Shown here piece after piece: positions 23,832-33,312 of a stretch of 64,000 nucleotides of DNA. How positions within the stretch are numbered: the stretch's first letter is position 1; every line of letters starts with the position of its first letter. The translations under genes and the position numbers were made by a program. The stretch is from Sambucus nigra (lineage: Eukaryota > Streptophyta > Magnoliopsida > Dipsacales > Adoxaceae), in the NCBI GenBank assembly GCA_949130495.1, contig OX422216.1:360988605-361052604 (forward strand), given 5' to 3'. Below the pieces are notes generated by a model. The model worked only from the letters and a program-made list of their open reading frames with translations. It was not told the DNA's origin and searched no databases.

Positions 23832-23911
23832 GTCGCACGAACGACTTTTGTCCTTCGTTCGAGAGGCTTCCGCATCTTGCTTGAGCGAAGTCCCTGGCTC
23901 GTTCGAACGAC
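23832..23911 (+). promoter_or_regulatory. Internal array of four TCGTTCGAACGA-type palindromes, 22-bp spacing
   Basis: Centres near 23838, 23860, 23882 and 23904, all 22 bp apart. The best copies are GTCGCACGAACGAC and CTCGTTCGAACGAC. Counterpart of 18179-18279. Confidence 0.65.
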
Positions 23912-24276
23912 AGGTTGAAAAATGCCTTCTGATTGGTTTGCAGTCCTCTGGCTTAATTTGATATATTTTTGGTACTGCAGGAAGCATTTTTTGGATTAAT
24001 TTGTTTATATGCAGGTTCTTTTATATTCCAAATTGGTACTTTGCATATATGAGTCTGTTTATCACACTTGATTTAATTGGTATACTCTTTGTGTGATTCC
24101 TTGATTTACTAGCTACTGATTTGTCATTGCATGATCTTTTTTAGCTGGTTGATTCATGTTTATTTAGCGGTTTTCATTTTTCAAAATTGGTATCAACTTG
24201 ATTCTATTTGGTATCATATTCTCATGCTATATATTTCATATTGGTTTATCTTTTCACCGGATTGTCTATTCGAAAC

Positions 24277-24310
24277 AAAAAGGGGGAGAGATGTATGTGA
24301 TGTAGGGGGA
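24277..24310 (+). other. Upstream polypurine-tract-like sites
   Basis: AAAAAGGGGGAGAG (24277-24290) and TAGGGGGA (about 24303-24310), about 350 bp before the real PPT. Multiple PPT copies are described for Sireviruses. Confidence 0.5.
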
Positions 24311-24650
24311 TAATTGTTAAGCGCTTATATTTGTTTCAAATTGGTAACAAATTGGTATCAAATAATTGCTCAGATGTTTCAAATGATATGTTCTTATTGA
24401 CTATATAAATTGGTTTCATTTGTTCCTCCATACTTCACTTGGTATTTGTTTGTCTGTTTCATGTGTGTAGGAATGCTTCAGCGAGATTTCTAGTCTACAT
24501 CACATTCAGACAGTTCATGCTTGCCGGTGCTACATATATTAGTCCGTGTCCTGTATTCTTGATTTTGGGTTTATGGGATGGGATTTAGGCATCATACGGC
24601 TTGACGGACCGGTTAGGCATTTCACTAGTTTAGTTTTGTCCCAGAATAGT

Positions 24651-24664
24651 CAAAGGGGGAGATT
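24651..24664 (+). other. Polypurine tract of the inner copia element
   Basis: CAAAGGGGGAGATT directly before the 3' LTR. Confidence 0.88.
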
Positions 24665-25931
24665 TTTAAGGACATAAATTTTCAATTGAGTCCCTATATT
24701 TTTTTGACTTAATTCCGTGAACAAAACTGTGTTTGTAATATGTCATAGGGAGAATTTTATTTTGTCACGATCCCACTTGGTCTATGACGTATTGAAGAAA
24801 TTGAAGATGTTGCGGTAAAGCTTGAAAGATATAATCATGCCGATGTTTATCTAGTGCAAATTTACTCGTCTTCAAAGTTAATTTCATTCTGAGATCACTC
24901 AGGTATGATGCGTATAATTAATGGTGCTCGGAATTTTTTTATAAAAGATAAGGATGTAATTTTTATATAGAAAAATGATTTTAAATGTTTTAAAAGTGTT
25001 TTAATCATTTAAACTTCGTTTTATGATGATAAGCTCCAAATAGAGTTTGACTAATTTGTATCTCTTAGTTAAGAGACGTTTTTATCTGAAAGTCAAAGAA
25101 AGTCAAACTTTTGCAAGGTCGCTCGAGCGACATTGGACCTTGTTCGAACGAGATACAATGTCGCGTGAACGATATGCTTAAGTCATTCGAACGACACATT
25201 TTTCAAGGCGGCATTTAAATCCTATTTAAACAGTGTTTGCATCATAATTTCGTAAGTGTGCTTTCTGGAAAATAGTTTTTCGAACCAGAATCTTGTTTGG
25301 ACATGTTTTCTAAGGTTTAAAAGTCTTAAACACATCCTTAGAGTTTGCAAAGATCCGAGTTACCATTCTTATATATTTAAGTGATCTTGCTGCACCAAAG
25401 TTGTTTGTTCTACACATTGAACACAAAGGGTTTTGCGGTGAAGAAGCGACGGACATCGTGTTCGACATCGTAGACGTATCAAAGCCATATCATTGGACAC
25501 CGAGTTGGACACCGAGACATACGTGGACACGTGTGTTGTGGACAGAGATCGTGGAAGATGGAATTTCTGCATGGGCACTATTGAAGAACGGTTGAAGATC
25601 AGAAGGACCGTCAAGACCCGTGCTGATCGAGTCTTAGTGTAAGGCTAATATGTCTTTGTAAAACCATTATTCATAGTGATTGTCTGGCTTGGGCCGTCCG
25701 AGGTTATTTTCCCGTTTTTGGGTTTTTTCCTCGTACATCCGGCGTTGTGAGTATTCTTTACTTTACTTTACTTGCTTTAATCACTAGATGCATATTTAGG
25801 ATTAATCAAGATAAAATTGGTTTAAAGTAAGAATTTACTTTTCACAACTTGGTTTGGTGCATAATTAAAAGTTGGATCTTTTTTGAAGAAAAATTTGTTT
25901 TGTTTGAAACACACATATCGGGGACTCTTCA
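24665..25931 (+). repeat. 3' LTR of the inner copia element (1267 bp)
   Basis: Aligned end to end with 19405-20688. It starts TTTAAGGAC where the other copy has TGTAAGGAC, so the terminal TG is mutated. A 13-bp tandem duplication (TTGGACACCGAG twice, from about 25493) is unique to this copy. TATTTAAA lies at 25223-25230. Confidence 0.92.
25118..25195 (+). promoter_or_regulatory. Phased array of four 14-bp palindromes upstream of TATA
   Basis: GTCGCTCGAGCGAC, CTTGTTCGAACGAG, GTCGCGTGAACGAT and GTCATTCGAACGAC with centres near 25124, 25145, 25166 and 25188 (21, 21, 22 bp). It ends 27 bp before TATTTAAA. Confidence 0.82.
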
Positions 25932-25936
25932 AAACA
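25932..25936. repeat. Target-site duplication AAACA, right copy
   Basis: Identical to 19400-19404. Confidence 0.93.
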
Positions 25937-26029
25937 AATGAAAAATAAAATACAAAGAGATAAACATGTCATATCACTAGCAAATAATAAATCATGATGC
26001 AAGAGCTAGCTTATGACAAAACACGCAAG

Positions 26030-26859
26030 CTAGAAACCATAAGAAATAGCAAGAGATGAATAATGTGCATGCATGTGAGAATCAACCAACGAAGCATTTA
26101 GCATCTCGAAAATGGATTTTCTAACCCAAATAGGTGTATACCTAACATAACGGGTTTTGGGAACCAATGGGACACTACGTTTAATCTTCCTAGGATCTTT
26201 TCTAACATCAAAATAGAAACTACTAAGGTGAGCTTTCCTACCACAATGCGAACATTTGAAAACACGACGAGGAATGGGACCTTTAGGTTGACCTTTTCTA
26301 ATACCCTCAGATGTGGTTGACGCTCTAAAACAAACTATCATTTTGGCTTTTACAATCGAACCATTGGAACAAGATAAGCCGCTACCATCACTACTCGAGT
26401 CATTTAAATCATTTTTAACTTCAAAATTTTTTACTCAAGCAAACGATTAGATTCCTCAAACTTTAAGGACTCCTTCTTTAAATTTTCAATTACCCCTAGA
26501 AGGTTATCACGCTCCCCCTCAATGTGAGAAAACTTATCCCTAAGAGCATTTTCTCGTGCCACAAAATCATTTATCGAATTATTTTCCTCAACGGCACGAA
26601 CTATAGAATTTTTTAAACTCTCTAACTCTTTTTCTAAAATGAGGACTTTATCATCACTCTCTTTTTTTTCCAATTTTAATATATTAAAATCTTTAAACAA
26701 GGAACTAAAATGCTCACGATAAATATCTCTTTGAATTTGAAAGCATTACAAATATTCAATCCTATTTTTGAGACCATAATGTTCTTTCTCCAAAACTTCA
26801 ATACGATTTGCAAATTTTAAATTCAAACGATATAGATCGTCAACACTTAGAGAATCCAT
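26030..26859 (-). pseudogene. Reduced GAG-like protein: coiled coil plus C-terminal zinc knuckle, no capsid domain
   Basis: The ATG at 26859 starts MDSLSVDDLYRLNL, followed by a long charged coiled coil (to about 26431), with a stop near 26746 and a frame change near 26400. The C-terminal part (26341-26030) has CSHCGRKAHLSSFY and VRYTPIWVRKS, matching the last 60 residues of the inner gag. The fourth zinc ligand is Tyr in place of Cys. The capsid (UBN2) domain and the first knuckle are absent, although only about 70 bp separate the PBS from this start. So the coding part differs from that of the inner relative and is not just a decayed copy of it. If it was once translated, it could have bound RNA or associated with gag of a helper, which is inference. 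Confidence 0.68.
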
Positions 26860-26929
26860 CGAGAGAAAACAAACACAGGAGAGATAAACAAACCCACGGG
26901 ATCACAAAACAGATAAAAAATGTTTTCTA

Positions 26930-26941
26930 GCTCTGATACCA
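26930..26941 (-). other. Primer-binding site, initiator Met tRNA
   Basis: Minus-strand TGGTATCAGAGC, three bases inside the LTR. Confidence 0.9.
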
Positions 26942-26944
26942 ATT

Positions 26945-28179
26945 TAAAGAGTGCCCTAAATGTGTGTTTTAAACAAAACCAATTTTTTCTCCGAAAAAGA
27001 TCCAACTTTTAAATGTACCAAACCAAGTTGTGAAAAACTCAATTCTTACTTTAAACCAATTTTATCATGATTAATCCTAAACAAGCATCTAGTGATTAAA
27101 GCAAGTAAAGTAAAGTAAAGAATACTCACAACGTCGGATGTACGAGGAAAAAACCCAAAACGAGAAAACAACCTTGGGCGTCCCAAGCCAGACAACCACT
27201 ATGAACAATAGTTTTACAAAGACAGATTAGCCTTACACTAAGACTCGATCCCCACGCATTTTGACGCTCCTTCTGATCTTCAACCATTCTTCAATAATGC
27301 CCACGCATAAATTACGTCTTCCATGATACCTGTCCACAACACACGTGTCCACGTATGTCTCGGTGTCCACCGATATGGCTTTGAATCGTCTACGTTGTCG
27401 AACACGATTTCCGTCGCTTCTTTACCGCAAAACCCTTTGATGTTCAATGTTTATAACAAATGACTTTGGTGCAAAAAGATCACGTAAACATATAAGAATG
27501 ATAACTCGGATCTTTGCAAACTTCTAAGGATGTGTTTATGTTTTGTAAACCTTAGAAAACATGTTCAAACCATGCTCTGGTTCCTAAAACTATTTTCCAG
27601 AAAGCACACTTACGAAATTATGATGAAAACACTGTTTAAATAAGATTTAAACACCGCCTCAAAAAATGTGTCGTTCGAACGACTTAACCATGTCGTTCGT
27701 GCGACATTGTATCTCGTTCGAACGAGATCCAATGTCGTTCGAGCGACAGCGTGAAAGTTTGACTTTCTGATTAAAACATCTCTTAACAAAGAGATTCAAA
27801 TTAGTCAAACTCTATTTCAGTCCTATCATCATAAAACGAATTTTAAACCTTTAAAATACTTTTAAAACATTTTTCTTTATGAAAAATACATCCTTATCTT
27901 TTATAAAAATAATTCCGAGCACCATAAATTATACGCATTCATACCTGAGTGATCTTGGAATGAAATTAACTTTGAAGACGATTAAACTTGCACCAATTAA
28001 ATATCGGCATGATTAATCTTTGAATATTTGCCGCAACGTCTCAAAATTCTTCAATACGTCATAGACCAAGTGGGATCGTGAAAAAAAAATTCTCCCTATG
28101 ACATATTACAAACACAGTTTTGTTCACGAAATTATGTCAAAACAATACAGGGACTCAACTGGAAATTTATGACCTTACA
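26945..28179 (-). repeat. 5' LTR of the outer copia element (1235 bp)
   Basis: Aligned with 16184-17423. The plus-strand left edge is TAAAGAG where TGAAGAG is expected, so the terminal CA on the minus strand is mutated. Confidence 0.9.
27670..27747 (-). promoter_or_regulatory. Phased array of four 14-bp palindromes upstream of TATA
   Basis: GTCGTTCGAACGAC, GTCGTTCGTGCGAC, CTCGTTCGAACGAG and GTCGTTCGAGCGAC with centres near 27676, 27698, 27719 and 27740 (22, 21, 21 bp). Two of the four are perfect palindromes. Confidence 0.82.
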
Positions 28180-29700
28180 TAGCCACATAAAAATAGGCAT
28201 GATATTAATAAAGGCATGTCCATCCATCAAAGCTATAACAAAACTTGCACCATTCACACTTGACGTGACATACAATGATTGATTGTGTGGGAACCTGACC
28301 GCTCTATTAGTGGTAGTGAAATTTATCTCTGATATAAAATTTTTTACCAGTCTAAACATTAATCCCTTCCATTCGAGTGGGGGACGAACATTATTCTTTG
28401 TAATGTCTAATACTGCCTAAGTGATATCCAATATATTCCCCCAAGCCATCCTAATTTATCGATGGAACACATAAATTTTGGGGACTTTGATACATAATTA
28501 TACTCAAAACTTGGTTCAACCACCCAACCTTCCACTTTCAATACTTCCTCCATGTCTTCGACACTCAATTAGTCATAGGAAATAAATAAATTTTCCATAC
28601 CCACAATTCAATCTTCCAATGGAAACTCAAATGACTCCCTATTGATTTTGAGCTCCCTCACGATGTCCTCATCTTCCTCATCATAAGCCACCATTATGCT
28701 TGCCCCAAGAGATAGAAGTGGGTTATTATTGATGTTTTGTTTAGGTATCAGCAAGATTCTAGTTAACATATGATTGTTTATAATTCTTCTCAATGTAAAG
28801 TATGAGTTCGTTGGGTAGCAAACATGCCAATGTATTTGACAATAATTAGGATCATCTTGAACTGCTGCTCCTGGTGCATATTGGATTGTGTTCCTAGGTG
28901 CATAAATTATTCCATAACTGAGTATTATTTCATAACAACTAATTAATTACTCAACGGTGGAAGGCAATGGTGGAGTCTTATTTTTCTCTCTCAAATTTCC
29001 TCTTGTTATATTTTTTTGTCTTATTCAAACTTCAACAGCTTGATCGCATAACCCATTCGTGGGGACTGGCATCTTTCAGCTCCAATTTGTGTTTTGAAAA
29101 ATACATTGGTAATGATAGCAGTTGGAAGAATAACCATGAAAATGTTTCATGAAGACTTCAAGACAGCTACAAACGTGCCCTCACCTGTTTCGTATATTAA
29201 GTGACAAATATACTCAGGTATCCCTCAACACAAAGTTGAAGTAACATTAACTCTTTAGCATCCTCTCTCACGTTTAGAGGTCTCTATTTGAATTTTTGTA
29301 TATATATCATTGTGTCTCCACCCGATCGTTGCCTCTCTCCTACAAGCTAGGTTAGAGTGAACTCATCCTCAGCCAAAAAGAACTTTTGGACAAACAAAAC
29401 TTACATGTCCTCCTACATAGCCACACTTCTTGGACCTGAGTGTCAGTAACATATGTATGCTTTATTCGTAAGGTATTTCAAAAACTCCATTAGATGTATC
29501 TTCTTGTTATTAAAATGCGCACCCAAATGCTCTATAAATATCTTGATGTGTTCATGTGGATTTCGCCTTCCCCGTGTACTTGTAAAAAAATAAGGGACTA
29601 GATGTCTTAGCATATCATTAAAGTCCTTTGGATAAGGAGTGTGAAAGTCATCAGAGATAGTGGAAGTATCACTATCTCTTTGTGAGGGAGATGCCATCAA
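28180..29700 (-). pseudogene. Tat-type Ty3/gypsy gag and protease active-site half
   Basis: Minus strand from 29700. The gag part contains NPHEHIKIFIEHLGAHFNNK, then (after stops) QKFFLAEDEFTLT and GGDTMIYIQKFK, the usual gag order ending near 29170. A linker follows with RELKINRESFEFPLED (28640-28608). The protease begins near 28310 with SLYVTSSVNG and FINIMP. The residue pattern around the active site (usually VDPGSSVNIMP) is changed to ALMDGHAFINIMP, and the usual DxGSS motif is lost. The frame is cut at 28180 by the copia LTR and continues at 16183. Many stops show long inactivity. This is the oldest element of the left nest. Confidence 0.78.
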
Positions 29701-31085
29701 CTTTAATATCTCTTTCTTTATCTCCTCAATGGCTAAGAAGGCTAGGGTCGCTTACCCCTTGACCACAGTCATTGGTCAAACGACAAGGGGTGTAATATTG
29801 CTAGAAATAGGTGGTCATAAAGTATGGTGTCTTGTCTAAACTTTATTTCTCAAAAACTTATTTATATATAGAATAGGTTTCACAAACTGTAAAACTTTAT
29901 TTTATGGATAAAAACTTTCGTATTTAAAAATCAGATGGAAATCGAAGTTTCTATTTCAAGAAATTAAAACGAGAGAGTATGGATCTAAACAAATAAGTAG
30001 TAAAATATAATATCCAAACTAGAGAAGGAATAGAAACACTAAAAAATATGTGAACTATATCTCAAATATGTTTCTCATAATTTCTAAGCAGAAATATGAG
30101 GAACACTTAGAGATTCGTGTTCCTAAGAGAGATTATGTTTAAAGGTTCTTCAAACGTCCAAACCCCCAAAACCCTAAAAGAAATCCTAAAATTTATAACC
30201 ACTCAAGTGTATAGGTCATCTGGTTTTATATAACGACTAGGTAAGTGTTCGTTAAGGGAAAACCTATGCTGATTTTTCTCTATGTTTTTTGGTTTTCTCC
30301 CTTTATCTCTCTCCTTTCTCCTTTCTCCTTTCTCCTTTCTCCTTTCTCCTTTCTCCCTTGTCTCTATACTCTCTCTTTTTCTCTCAAATGGGACGATTTC
30401 CAAAAAGTCTTATAAATCCTTAACAATGGGTTGTATTTATACTAAATGAGTAAGGATCTGGAACATCGAAGGTAAATGGATGGCTGAGATTAATCTAACG
30501 TTTAAAATTCTAATCCAAGGGCCACAAAGGAACTGCATAATCACTCATTCTGATTGTCTCTCTCAACTCTCACAAAGATTAGGTAATAATACATGAAAAT
30601 CATTAATTAGAAACGATCCAAGGGTTAACAAAAGATCTCAGCTATGTGAGGAAAGGAAAACACAAAACTCATCAACTAGAATCAAACACGTGTAGGGAAG
30701 CTAAAGGAAATAAAATGCGTGTTTTTTAACTTTAGAAAATCCCATTTGGTACCTCAATATTTTGTGCCAATCTTGGTTTCTACATAGAAAGTTTATTATG
30801 GGAGTAAATAATTCAATTTTTAACCCTATAACATTTTAATTTTAAATTAATAAATGTTTAAAAATAAATTTGAAATGTTTAAAAATTCATAAAATATATT
30901 TTTTTAAATATCTAAATTTTTTAACACACGCACCAATGCAATGCATGTAAATGTGTCCTATGCATATTGTTTAACTTCCCTTTTTGGAAATATAAGATGG
31001 CTTGAACTGCATGATTTTCTTTTTGAAGGCTTACAATACCATGGAGAAAATTGCTCCGAAAAATCTGCTAAATTTTGTCAACATA
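29701..31085 (-). other. Leader and probable 5' LTR remnant of the old Tat element
   Basis: Minus-strand coding-like frame continues a little upstream of 29700 (EEIKKEILKL). Further up are a TATA-like AGTATAAATA (about 30434-30443) and a GGAGAAA minisatellite downstream of it, which is promoter-to-leader order. I could not find a convincing PBS, LTR end or second LTR copy, so the assignment is tentative. Confidence 0.35.
30311..30357. repeat. TTTCTCC heptamer minisatellite
   Basis: About 6.5 head-to-tail copies of a 7-bp unit. Confidence 0.9.
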
Positions 31086-31150
31086 TCCAAACTAGTTGGA
31101 ACTCATATATAGTACAGACTCAAGTAAGTCAACCATATAATTTGTTCTCA
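31086..31150 (+). mobile_element. Helitron-like 5' end
   Basis: Begins TCCAAACTAGTTGGAACT after an A. About 65 bp closely match the inverse complement of 38374-38438, the outer end of the Helitron candidate at 37270-38438, including CAGACTCAAGTAAGTCAA. The 3' end is not clear. A weak option is CTAG followed by T near 33174-33178, 10-12 bp after an AATTAATT stem-loop, which would span to the LINE. The 600 bp after this end hold no recognised gene. Confidence 0.45.
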
Positions 31151-31733
31151 GTCTCAATCACAATCTCATGGTACCTTAAATCCCCATTTCTCGATTAGGA
31201 TGCCCATGCTACTCCCCATCCATCCTCTAATAGGGGGAAAAATTATTCACTGTGGCTTAAAGTTGTTTCCCAGCATACATGAAAATATTATTTTAATGAA
31301 AAGTAATGATCTTTATGCCCAAAACATTATATAAACTGTGTCGGTATAGAAACATGTGTAAGGTAATATTCCTTTATGGAGATAACGCTTCTCTACGTGA
31401 GCACCCCTCGTCGTTCATGACCATATTTAGCTGAGGAAGTTATTGGTTGGTTACAACATATGAGATATGCTTTCTCAAAATAGATAGTGTTTTAACAAGT
31501 GTATCAAATGAGGTTAAGTTATGAGTTAATGTTACCTTGCTCCATAATCCTCCAAAACAGTTACCTCAAAGATTCTGTAATTGAGGTTCATCGGTACTGG
31601 AAAAAACACTTAAATGGAAATAATAATAACAAGGTTAATGAAATGTTTTTACTAAACACCGAGTTATTTGACGAAACCCTTAATCATAAAAATGGAGTTA
31701 AATCGATGATAGAAGACATGTAACGTTAAAGTC

Positions 31734-32964
31734 TGCCATGGAAATAAGTAAAGTAACAAGAAAACACAACATAAGGATTTAACGTGGTTAAACCTCCTAG
31801 AGGAAAATCCCATAAGAGCCTCTAAACTCCCAAATAAAAACAAATCACTTATAATTAAGAAACAATTATAAATATCACAAAAAGAAGAATAATGGAGAAA
31901 TGGAAAATACTTAACTAGGATACCCTAAAAAATGTAGGTAAAATTCCTCTGATTGTTGATACAATAGTTTCGAGTTAAATTGGTCATCCAATGCCTCCAA
32001 ATATCAAAAGATTATAGTGAATGTGGTGCAATATGTAGTGAAGTGAAATGCACACTTAAAATACACACACAAAAGTTTTTAGACAATTCCTTTTAAAACA
32101 ATAAGGACTGTAACATGAAAATACTTGGTTTCAAAGATCTTATGATCAAATCTTGGATTTTCACAAACAAACATCATATCTATATTTCAGTATATATGAT
32201 CCATGAAAAAGATCCTCTGAATTTAAAACTTTTATGAGAAATAAATTATTTTCCTCATAAACAATTATTCACAAGATATACACAAGAATAAAACAAAAAT
32301 GTTTAAGAAAATCTCAGTTATGATCTAAAGTTGTGAAATAGATACAAAAAGGTTTCAAAGAGATGTTCAAATCTAGTTTTTCAAACATGCGGTTTAATAA
32401 AACAGAAGTTTAAAACGAAAAACCAAATTAACCTAGGAAAGATTTATTCGTGAAACTATATTATTTGTTCAAATCTGAGTTTCATTTTCTCGAAACAATA
32501 CCTTAAAACCAAATCTAAGACTTGTAAAATATAAATGAAAATAAAAAAAACCTTTGTTTTCCTCTCAAAAAAATTATTGAATTCTCTCTTGTCTTCTAGA
32601 TATTTCTTTCTCTCTCTCTCTCCTCATTCCCTCTCTATAACCTACCCAACTGACCAAAACTTTAGATTCAAATGAATCAATGGTTTATATAGGAGAGATT
32701 TATAGCAGGTTACAATCAGATGAATTGGACCGTCAAGATTCGATTGGTGTAGGAGGTTTAAAGCTAATGGCTAAAATAAAAGCATTTTGAGTAAGACAAT
32801 ACTATCAGCCAGGTAAATAGGTAAAAATGGTGGTCTTCGATCCATGTTAGAAACATTAACCAATAATAACCTTTGAAGAAAAAAGATATAATGATTAAGA
32901 TATGAATGGTTAGTTGAGACATATAGAAAACACAACTTAAGGGGACATTATTTCTCCTAACACA
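31734..32964 (-). repeat. Isolated LTR-like segment, copia type
   Basis: On the minus strand it starts TGTGTTAGGAGAAATAATG (32964). It has a TATA-like CCTATATAAACC near 32683-32692, a GA-rich leader, and a U5-like stretch with GGTTTAACCACGTTAAATCC near 31790-31770 followed by CTTATTTCC. These are the usual elements of a copia LTR in the right order. No PBS, PPT or partner LTR was found, so it is a solo or truncated LTR. The inner boundary is uncertain. Confidence 0.48.
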
Positions 32965-33312
32965 GCCTTAAATGAAACGTGTTTAAAAATATTATTTTAG
33001 ATGAATTATAAATTTCTAATAATTCAATTAAAAATACTATTAAATAAGTGTAAATTTTGGAAAACTTTCTATATTATTTTCACACACTTTTATATCATAT
33101 ATAAATTTTCTTACAATATTTATCATTAAAAGTCAAGTATTTAAAAGTTAATTAATTCCTAAATTAATTTCAATAAAAACTAGTTTCATCAATTTTAATT
33201 CTTAAGAGATGTTATAATCATTTTAAATTGTTTCAATTCACGCAAGTGTATGTAGTGCAGTGTCTTTTCCACTATTCTTTATTAAATTCAATGCATACAA
33301 GAATATAGTTAA
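32965..33312. other. AT-rich spacer
   Basis: No gene or element supported apart from the weak Helitron 3' end option near 33178. Confidence 0.4.

Larger units (their letters stand above)
22620..24650 (+). other. Non-coding 3' region of the inner copia element
   Basis: Two kilobases without gag-pol coding capacity, where an autonomous copia would have protease, integrase, RT and RNase H. It is shared in inverse orientation with 17437-19404, so it is an established part of this family and not random decay. It contains a C19 tract, a palindrome array and purine tracts. Confidence 0.75.
19405..25931 (+). mobile_element. Inner Sirevirus-like copia element, gag-only and non-autonomous
   Basis: Complete 6.5-kb structure: LTR 19405-20688, PBS 20692-20704, gag 20749-22619, about 2 kb non-coding, PPT 24651-24664, LTR 24665-25931, and a perfect AAACA duplication on both sides. 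No protease, integrase or RT is present, so it resembles the TR-GAG type of parasite (LTRs plus GAG). The gag is nearly open, so it is the youngest element of this nest. It lies in opposite orientation inside a relative sharing its LTR and 3' region. Confidence 0.92.
16184..28179 (-). mobile_element. Outer Sirevirus-like copia derivative, interrupted by a relative
   Basis: Minus-strand element: 5' LTR 26945-28179, PBS, short coding region (26030-26859), internal DNA interrupted by the plus-strand element 19405-25931, then 17437-19404, PPT and 3' LTR 16184-17423. Without the insertion it is about 5.5 kb. It lacks any pol gene and the gag N-terminal domain, so it is non-autonomous. The flanks (ATAGG on the left, TAGCC on the right) do not form a clean 5-bp duplication, but both belong to one Tat protease gene, which proves the insertion. 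Confidence 0.88.

Noticed and set aside
16179..28184. Target duplication of the outer copia element (ATAGG versus TAGCC)
   Set aside because: No 5-bp identity. The insertion is supported by the split protease gene only.
30009..30030. TATCCAAACTAGAG as a third Helitron 5' end
   Set aside because: Similarity stops after 12 bases, unlike the extended match at 31086 and 38438.
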